Program-made: the position numbers and the translations under genes
Part shown: positions 58,690 through 64,000 of the stretch, in pieces
How the letters are laid out: every line of letters starts with the position of its first letter
Position numbering within the stretch: the stretch's first letter is position 1
Notes under the pieces: generated by a model
The model's database searches: none
Told to the model about the DNA's origin: nothing
What the model saw: only the letters and a program-made list of their open reading frames with translations
NCBI GenBank assembly: GCA_023205875.1
Contig: CP060768.1
Location: forward strand, 1 to 64,000
Length of the DNA: 64,000 bases
Direction of reading: 5' to 3'
Source of the DNA: Chloropicon primus
Lineage: Eukaryota; Chlorophyta; Chloropicophyceae; Chloropicales; Chloropicaceae

Positions 58690-59613
58690 ATGTCTCGGAA
58701 GGAGAGGAGGCTGTTCGCGAACATCTTGGAGGGTGTGATGGATGGAGAGGAGGCGGCCGAGGCTGGACTGCCCTTCCAATCGGGGGTCAAGCTCTATTGC
58801 TTGTCCCAGCAGGAGGAGGAGAAGCCGAGGGTGAGGGCGGAGAATGCCACTGTGTTGCTGTGGATGTCCCTGGACAGTGACTTGCCGGATCCAGAGGACC
58901 CAGATGCGTCCTCCACTCCGCAGTACCTCACGGTGAAGGAGAAGTGGGAGGACTGGGCGGAGGCCTTCTTCTCCAAGACGGGTGCCAAGCGGGTGTATGT
59001 GGTGGACTTCTCCCTCCTCCGGGGGGACTTCATGAGCGAATTCTCGTCCCACGCGTTGTGCAAGAGGCTGGGCAAGCAGATCTTGAGAGTCCTCACCAAG
59101 TTCAACATGTATGACGCCAACCTGGTGGCGTACGAGCACTCGTCATGCATCGCGTACAAGCTCCTGGGCCAGAGCGACCTCCTGCTCGAGCGGTTCAACA
59201 AGCTTGTCCTGGTCAATCCAACGATCCCGCAGAAGCAGAACTGGTTCCAGTACGGCCGGTCGGAGAAGATGGACGTCGAGCTGGCCATCTTCGCGGAGAC
59301 CGAAGAGAGGCTGGACTTTGTCGCGTCCCAGGAGTTTGTCCAGTGCAGCTGCCAGGGCGAGAACGTGAAGAAGATCCTCTTGGGGCCCAAGGGGGAGGAC
59401 TCCGAGGAGCAGATCAGGGACAAAGTCATAGACTGGCTTCGGGATAACGTGAGCGCGTTCGACACGGAGGGGGCGTGGGAACCGCCGAGGGGCTTTGACG
59501 ACGACGGCGGCGACTCGGAATCAGATGAAACCTACGTCACCGTTTTCGAGGTCATCTTTTACATGGACAGGTACTCGAAGCAGCTCGCGCAGAGGTTGCT
59601 GTACTGCGCGTAA
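58690..59613 (+). CDS. Unknown conserved-looking protein, possible alpha/beta-hydrolase fold
   Basis: A 307-residue intronless protein, not recognised. It has no signal or membrane segment. The middle alternates short hydrophobic strands and helices (ENATVLLWMSL, GAKRVYVVDFSLL, NLVAYEHSSCIAYKLLG, FNKLVLVNPTIPQ), a pattern seen in alpha/beta hydrolases, with YEHSSCIA where a nucleophile elbow would be; the canonical GxSxG is not present, so catalysis is doubtful. The C-terminus is acidic (DDDGGDSESDETY) followed by FEVIFYMDRYSKQLAQRLL. The start codon follows a TTGGG repeat closely. Confidence 0.75.
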   Translation: MSRKERRLFANILEGVMDGEEAAEAGLPFQSGVKLYCLSQQEEEKPRVRAENATVLLWMSLDSDLPDPEDPDASSTPQYLTVKEKWEDWAEAFFSKTGAKRVYVVDFSLLRGDFMSEFSSHALCKRLGKQILRVLTKFNMYDANLVAYEHSSCIAYKLLGQSDLLLERFNKLVLVNPTIPQKQNWFQYGRSEKMDVELAIFAETEERLDFVASQEFVQCSCQGENVKKILLGPKGEDSEEQIRDKVIDWLRDNVSAFDTEGAWEPPRGFDDDGGDSESDETYVTVFEVIFYMDRYSKQLAQRLLYCA

Positions 59614-59704
59614 AGAGCAGGGGGTGAACCAGCACCAGAGCTCTGTAAGACTACAAACATATATATAATTTGGACGAAACGTATCTAAGTCTTCTTCTTC
59701 TCTT

Positions 59705-61519
59705 TCAGGGGCCCATGTCGTCGTTCAAGGCGCCGAGCATGTCCTGGTACGCGCCCGTGCCCTGATCGCTTGGGTAAGGAACCTCGGGGGTCGACCCTCC
59801 GGCCCACCTCCACAAGTCCTCGTACCTTGGGTAGGCCAAAGTCTTCCTGTCCTCGTGCTCCTCGTACCTCGGGGCAAGCTGGGCCCCCGTGCTCAGGACG
59901 GCCTTGCAGATCACGATGAACATCTTCGACCTCGCGGCCAAGAAGTCCTCCGTGGAGCCAGACGTCAGCCCGCAACTGATGCCAATGTCGATCGAATGGG
60001 CTCCGATCGCGCAGACGTAGACACGGACCGGCCTGTACTCATCGATGAAGCCGCCGTCGGGGCCTGTGTCAATTCTAGCGATGGCCTTTCTGACCTCCTT
60101 CAACACCTTTTCGATAAGATAAATATCAGCATGCCTGATGCTCACGGTCACCGCGAGCAGCTGCCCTGACCGCCTCTTCCCGTACACCGAGGTCTTGTTG
60201 GTGACCACCGAAGTCAGGAAGACCGAGTTCGGAATGAAAACCGGGCCGGCGGGGCACTGGAGTCTCGTGATGAACCAGCCCACCTTGTCCACAAAGCCCT
60301 CGAAATTGCCTTTGGAGTCCGCGATGAGGTCGTTCCTGTTGAAAGGCGTCGTCGTGTTGAGCACGAGCCCCCCAAAGAGGTTGCTGACCACTTGCTGCGC
60401 GGCAAAGCCTACCGCGAGACCGGCGACTCCACCAAACGTCAGCAGAGGCTTGAGGGGCACGCCCAGCTGGTCCAGGGAGAAGATGAAGTTCGCGATCCAG
60501 ATGATCGGCGTGAGAACCCTGTCCGCGACGACGTACGCGTTCGCAGTCGCGGCAGTCGACATCAGCGGCCTGTCCTTCCCAAGCTGCTCGAGCTCCTTTG
60601 CCCTGTCCATCTGATCCTTCGCCGCCCTCCGCAGGGCCCTTCTCTTCCAGCTGTTCAGCGCCTTCGCGGCGTAGAGCGTCACAAAGAGGCTCGGAAGTAC
60701 CGAAAGGAAGGTGTCCCCAGCCGTGGCCGCGGATACTGGCACGATCTCGTACAAAAGTGGCCCCTTGGCCGCCGAGAGCAGCACGTACGTCCACCCGATC
60801 AACTGCACGACGAACTCAAGGAGCGTGGCGTACTGCTTCACGGACTTTGGCAAGCTCTTGACAATGACTTTCTCGGCCTCGAAGCCCAGGAGCAGAATCA
60901 GGGCAAAGAGCTCGAGGAGCCTCGGCGGAGGAACCGGACTCCCGCTCGAGACCGCCAGGTAGCCCGAGACCCAAGCAATGGTCGCCACGAGACCCACCTG
61001 GAAGAAGAGGTCCACGTTGCGGGATCCCTCGCTCGCGCTTGCAAAGTACTGCTCCTGCCTCCTCTCCTGGGCCTCCCTCTCCGTCTTCTCCTCCTCCAGC
61101 TGAGTGTAGTAGCTCTCGAAAGCCTCGAGCTTCTCCTCGTCCATGGACGACGTCATGAAGTTCTCTCCGCTGAGTTCGTCCGCCGCGTAGCTCCCGCCCG
61201 CCGCCGCCGTCGGCTTCGACAGACCTATGTTGTCCATTTCGAAATCCATGCTCTCGCCGGAGTAGTACGCCTCGAAAACGCCGAGCTTGTCCTCGCCCCC
61301 TTGACCTTCCGCTTCCTTCTTCCTCTTGGCGCTTGGCTCGGCGGATTCCTTGGGCGAGTTCGAGGCGTTCTCCCCCTCGCCTTTGGCCCGGACAGGGAGC
61401 AGCCTCTTGCCATTCGTAACCCTCCTCCTCGCGCCATCCTTCCCCCTCGCCGCCGCGCACCTCCCTTCCCTTTGCGTCCCCACCTGCCGCAGCTTCACCC
61501 TCGGCGCCCTCATCCTCAT
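59705..61519 (-). CDS. MscS-like mechanosensitive ion channel, probably plastid
   Basis: A 604-residue protein. It opens under membrane tension to release osmolytes. N-terminal residues 1-75 are basic with an RKKEAEGQ-type stretch, a possible transit peptide, followed by an acidic linker. Five hydrophobic segments lie at about 175-385, the last ending in the MscS pore motif GGVAGLAVGFAAQQVVSNLF (about 362-381), followed by the beta-domain entry PFNRNDLIADSKGNFEGFVD. The rest forms the cytoplasmic vestibule (VFIPNSVFLTSVVTNKT and IDIGISCGLTSG). Plant MSL2/MSL3 in plastids have this layout. No introns. Tandem with the kinesin gene, same strand. Confidence 0.9.
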   Translation of the reverse strand: MRMRAPRVKLRQVGTQREGRCAAARGKDGARRRVTNGKRLLPVRAKGEGENASNSPKESAEPSAKRKKEAEGQGGEDKLGVFEAYYSGESMDFEMDNIGLSKPTAAAGGSYAADELSGENFMTSSMDEEKLEAFESYYTQLEEEKTEREAQERRQEQYFASASEGSRNVDLFFQVGLVATIAWVSGYLAVSSGSPVPPPRLLELFALILLLGFEAEKVIVKSLPKSVKQYATLLEFVVQLIGWTYVLLSAAKGPLLYEIVPVSAATAGDTFLSVLPSLFVTLYAAKALNSWKRRALRRAAKDQMDRAKELEQLGKDRPLMSTAATANAYVVADRVLTPIIWIANFIFSLDQLGVPLKPLLTFGGVAGLAVGFAAQQVVSNLFGGLVLNTTTPFNRNDLIADSKGNFEGFVDKVGWFITRLQCPAGPVFIPNSVFLTSVVTNKTSVYGKRRSGQLLAVTVSIRHADIYLIEKVLKEVRKAIARIDTGPDGGFIDEYRPVRVYVCAIGAHSIDIGISCGLTSGSTEDFLAARSKMFIVICKAVLSTGAQLAPRYEEHEDRKTLAYPRYEDLWRWAGGSTPEVPYPSDQGTGAYQDMLGALNDDMGP

Positions 61520-61577
61520 CTTGTGACTGAGGTTGACTCCAAGCTTTATCCAAAAGATCTCCCATCTAAATCAGAAA

Positions 61578-61730
61578 TCAGGAAGATCTTCCTGGGTCCA
61601 AGGCGCACGAAAGGTTCATCTTGGTGTCCGCGAGGTCGCTCTCGCACTGGCTGAGCCTTTTGATCTCGTCCTTGAGGCCATCCGTAAGGCTTCGCTCGTT
61701 ATCCAGCTCCACTCCCTTGTCCTTGAGACC
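61578..61730 (-). other. Short coiled-coil-like open fragment
   Basis: A 50-codon open stretch on the minus strand, preceded by a CCTCAG that resembles a splice acceptor and ended by TGA. It reads GLKDKGVELDNERSLTDGLK then DEIKRLSQCESDLADTKMNL, a strong heptad-like pattern. No ATG precedes it. It may be a lost exon, a duplicate of the coiled-coil of the neighbouring kinesin (whose N-terminal part is outside the window), or chance. The MSL start is 59 bp beyond. Confidence 0.35.
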
Positions 61731-61879
61731 TGAGGCGGCTGATGGATCAAGGGGGAAAGGATGGAGGGGAGGGGATCAATGATGGGGGGCGGCCCTTCGC
61801 CTGAGTACTGCGAGTACTGCGACGCGTCTGAGGCCCGTGCACGAGTACGCCACACTTGTGATCTCATTTCCTCAATTGT

Positions 61880-61920
<41 letters not shown>

Positions 61921-62165
61921 GGGCATCCCATGAAGCCCTCCAGGAGGAGAGCACCCAATCTCAATCATCTCAGCTCTGGTGGCCATGGATCGGATCCAAG
62001 GGTTGACGCTCCCATGGCGCCGCCACCTTCCCCCCTTTCTTTTCTTGGTTGGACCGGCCCGGTCCCTCCCCTTTTGAAGCTCAAAGAAAGAAAGAATGCC
62101 GTGATTATTCTATTTTACAAACAAACAACAACGATGGATACGGGTGAGTGATCCCAAACACGAAA
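61731..62165. other. Intergenic region between kinesin stop and MscS-like start
   Basis: About 430 bp with a (GA)n run at 61882-61918 and purine-rich G runs. The kinesin 3' UTR must lie here. No gene seen. Confidence 0.5.
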
Positions 62166-64000
62166 TCAAGAGCCCGCTGCCGTGCCTGGCCTCGACTTGG
62201 ATCTGGACTTGGGCCTGAGTTTGTTGATCGCTGCATTTGCCCTCTGCAGACTCGAAACTCGCCGATACTTCTCGGACATTTCCCTGTACTGCTCCTCCTT
62301 TTTCATCATGTCCTTCTGCATCTTCGCCTTCTCCTCCCTCAGCGTCCTCACCCTGTCCGTGAGATTCTTGTTCATCTCCCGCAGAGCGATGAGCTCCTGG
62401 CCCAAGTCCTTCGTGTCCGACTCGACCTTGGCGTTGTGCTGCCTCATCGGCTTCGCCGAGGGCGGGGGGCAACTTGGGGGAGGTGGCTGGAAAGACGGCT
62501 TCGACTTCAGGTCCTGGATCGTCAAGTTCTTCCCTGCGACATCCTTCTGCAGCGCGGCTATCTTGAGCATGAGGGCGTCCTTCTCCTTGCCAAAGCTCTC
62601 CGACTTGGTGCTCATCTCGTTGCCCAGCCTCTGCTGCTCCTTCTTGGCCAGCTCAGCCACCTCCCGCAGCTTTTTCATGTTGCTCAGGGACGCGCCTGAG
62701 GAGGACAAGTTCACGTTCCTCGCCCGGAAGGCAAACATCAAGCTGCAAAGGCTCTCGTGGGCGTGCAGGACAGAAGGAGAGATGTTGACGAAGAGCATCG
62801 TCTTGCACTCATTCCCGAGGGAATCGCTGAGCAGATACGTCAGCTTTGAGTTCCGGAAAGGAATGTGGCTCGCCGTGGACCTCGTCTGGGCGCTCGCAAG
62901 CGACGCGATGACATCCCCCAAGGCGCTCAAAGACTTGTTGATGTAAGACGCTTCCTTGAGCCTCTCACCCTCGACGCAACTTTTCGAGACGCGCTCGCTT
63001 CCAGCAAGGTCGATGAAACTGATTTTGGACGTGAAGCTCGTCTGCTTGGAGACGTTGTGGTTGACGCAGCTGATCATCATCACCAGGTGGGACCGAGACG
63101 AGTGCTCGTTCATCATCGTGACCCCGACGCTCCTGTTCTTGGACCCCATGTACAGCAACTGCAGAACCTCCTCTGCCGTGCTCACGGGCTTTTCTGTCAG
63201 GTTTGGAACGTAAACCCCCGTCCCATCTTCCCTCATTTTGATGTCCAGCTTCTTGCTCGCAACGGTGGACTTCTCCTCCAGCAAGTCCTTGATCTGCTCG
63301 TTGTAAATCTCAAGCATGCTGAGATTGAACGTGTACTCCACGACGCCTGGCACGGCGCACTCCCCGTTCGCCAGTGTGAACAGCTCCTTGATCGCCCTGA
63401 AAGTGACGCCTCGATCGTTCTCGGGCCCCTCCATCGTGTGCGTCTTTCCACTGCCCGTCTGGCCATAAGCGAAAACGCAGACGTTGAACCCATCAAGGGC
63501 GCTTTGGACCAGAGGCTTGACGCTTTCCTCGTACACCGTCGTCTGAGAGCTGGTCTCATTGAAGACCCTGTCGAACTCAAAGTCCTTCCGGCTCATGCTC
63601 CTTCCGTTCTGCTGCCTCTCCTGTGGTACCAGCGCGACCTGCCTGTTCGCCCTATCCTCGTTGGGAAACTCGACGCAAGAGATGCGCCCTTCCTGAGAGT
63701 TCAGGGGCCTCACCCTGCAAAACACTCGGATGTTTCCCTTTGCTCTCAGCAGCTCATTGAAGAGGCGCCGCCTCTCAGCCATGACCGGGCCGATCTTGTT
63801 CTCTGCCTCCTCTATCGCACTCTTTGCCGCGGAGGAGACCGACCTCAGCTTCTTCACCAGGCTCTGGATCGCCCAGGCCATCGGGTCGTCGCTGCAGCTG
63901 TGCACCGATAACGCGGAGCCGAAATTCCTCGTCTGCCTGGCCACCTCGTCCTTGGCGGTCGAGACGCAGCTGCTCAGATCCCTCACCTTTTTCTGTATGT
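62166..64000 (-). CDS. Kinesin-14 type motor protein (5' end outside window)
   Basis: At least 611 residues are present, open to the window edge, so the N-terminal tail is missing. The order is a short coiled coil (VRDLSSCVSTAKDEV), a neck, GNIRVFCRVRPLNSQEGRIS (motor start), P-loop GQTGSGKTHTMEG, switch I NEHSSRSH, switch II IDLAGSERVSKS, then a C-terminal coiled coil (about 430-600) ending in a Ser/Arg-rich tail. NIRVFCRVRPL with upstream helix and VEYTFNLSMLEIYNEQIKDL are typical of the minus-end-directed kinesin-14 family, including plant KIN14. The motor is not at the extreme C-terminus, as 180 residues follow. It would move toward microtubule minus ends, at the spindle or as a cargo carrier. 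Confidence 0.93.
   Translation of the reverse strand, partial: IQKKVRDLSSCVSTAKDEVARQTRNFGSALSVHSCSDDPMAWAIQSLVKKLRSVSSAAKSAIEEAENKIGPVMAERRRLFNELLRAKGNIRVFCRVRPLNSQEGRISCVEFPNEDRANRQVALVPQERQQNGRSMSRKDFEFDRVFNETSSQTTVYEESVKPLVQSALDGFNVCVFAYGQTGSGKTHTMEGPENDRGVTFRAIKELFTLANGECAVPGVVEYTFNLSMLEIYNEQIKDLLEEKSTVASKKLDIKMREDGTGVYVPNLTEKPVSTAEEVLQLLYMGSKNRSVGVTMMNEHSSRSHLVMMISCVNHNVSKQTSFTSKISFIDLAGSERVSKSCVEGERLKEASYINKSLSALGDVIASLASAQTRSTASHIPFRNSKLTYLLSDSLGNECKTMLFVNISPSVLHAHESLCSLMFAFRARNVNLSSSGASLSNMKKLREVAELAKKEQQRLGNEMSTKSESFGKEKDALMLKIAALQKDVAGKNLTIQDLKSKPSFQPPPPSCPPPSAKPMRQHNAKVESDTKDLGQELIALREMNKNLTDRVRTLREEKAKMQKDMMKKEEQYREMSEKYRRVSSLQRANAAINKLRPKSRSKSRPGTAAGS

Noticed and set aside
58653-58880. 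Alternative plus-frame ORF at the start of the 307-residue gene
   Set aside because: Shadow frame overlapping the longer frame; no ATG context advantage.

Overview
This window is the end of a nuclear chromosome from a eukaryote, most likely a small unicellular green alga (Chlorophyta). Evidence for a eukaryote: a telomere-like tract at position 1, spliceosomal GT-AG introns in about ten genes, gamma-tubulin, FANCD2, FANCM, a kinesin and RPB10. Evidence for the green lineage: a plant-type ADP-glucose pyrophosphorylase small subunit, an ENOD93-like protein, and plastid-type RbfA, MscS-like channel and flavodoxin. The genome is compact and mostly GC-rich, with genes often 70-300 bp apart, few short introns, and many (CT/GA)n microsatellites. 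A picoalga such as Chloropicophyceae would fit, but I cannot prove the genus.

Layout. 1-300: telomere with 7-nt unit AAAACCT (TTTTAGG on the other strand). 311-835: 198-bp subtelomeric tandem repeat. 1108-5820: a nearly identical tandem duplication of about 2.4 kb, each unit carrying a secreted-protein gene; the second copy is frameshifted near its C-terminus. 5895-6600: two decayed copies of the non-coding part of that unit. 6.7-30.1 kb: housekeeping genes, namely an MMADHC-like cobalamin protein, purple acid phosphatase, a large unknown zinc-site/ankyrin protein, ClpX, iron-type alcohol dehydrogenase, PRKRIP1, an unknown secreted protein, RbfA, a class 3 lipase, AGPase, ankyrin-ACBP and gamma-tubulin. 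30.2-37.9 kb: three minus-strand genes, FANCD2, CLP1 and RAD51D. 38-43 kb: F-box/ankyrin protein, MRPL54, flavodoxin and an ENOD93-like protein.

43.6-48.1 kb is the odd part. A FANCM-type helicase with a short C-terminus abuts an inverted fragment of the cation antiporter gene found whole at 53.3 kb. Beyond it lies about 2.1 kb of sharply AT-rich DNA without a recognisable gene. After the island come an EamA transporter, a charged unknown protein, RPB10, and two box C/D snoRNA candidates at 52.56-52.87 kb. The first is a convincing U27/SNORD27 homologue whose D-box guide predicts methylation at the nucleotide equivalent to 18S Am27. The window ends with the cation/H+ antiporter, an MFS transporter, a PP2C phosphatase, an unknown protein, an MscS-like channel and a kinesin-14 cut by the window edge.

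Functional links: FANCM, FANCD2 and RAD51D all act in replication-fork and crosslink repair and lie within 16 kb. RPB10, CLP1, PRKRIP1 and the snoRNAs belong to RNA metabolism. AGPase, flavodoxin, RbfA, lipase and MscS-like channel are probably plastid genes. No complete transposon, CRISPR array, tRNA or rRNA gene was found.
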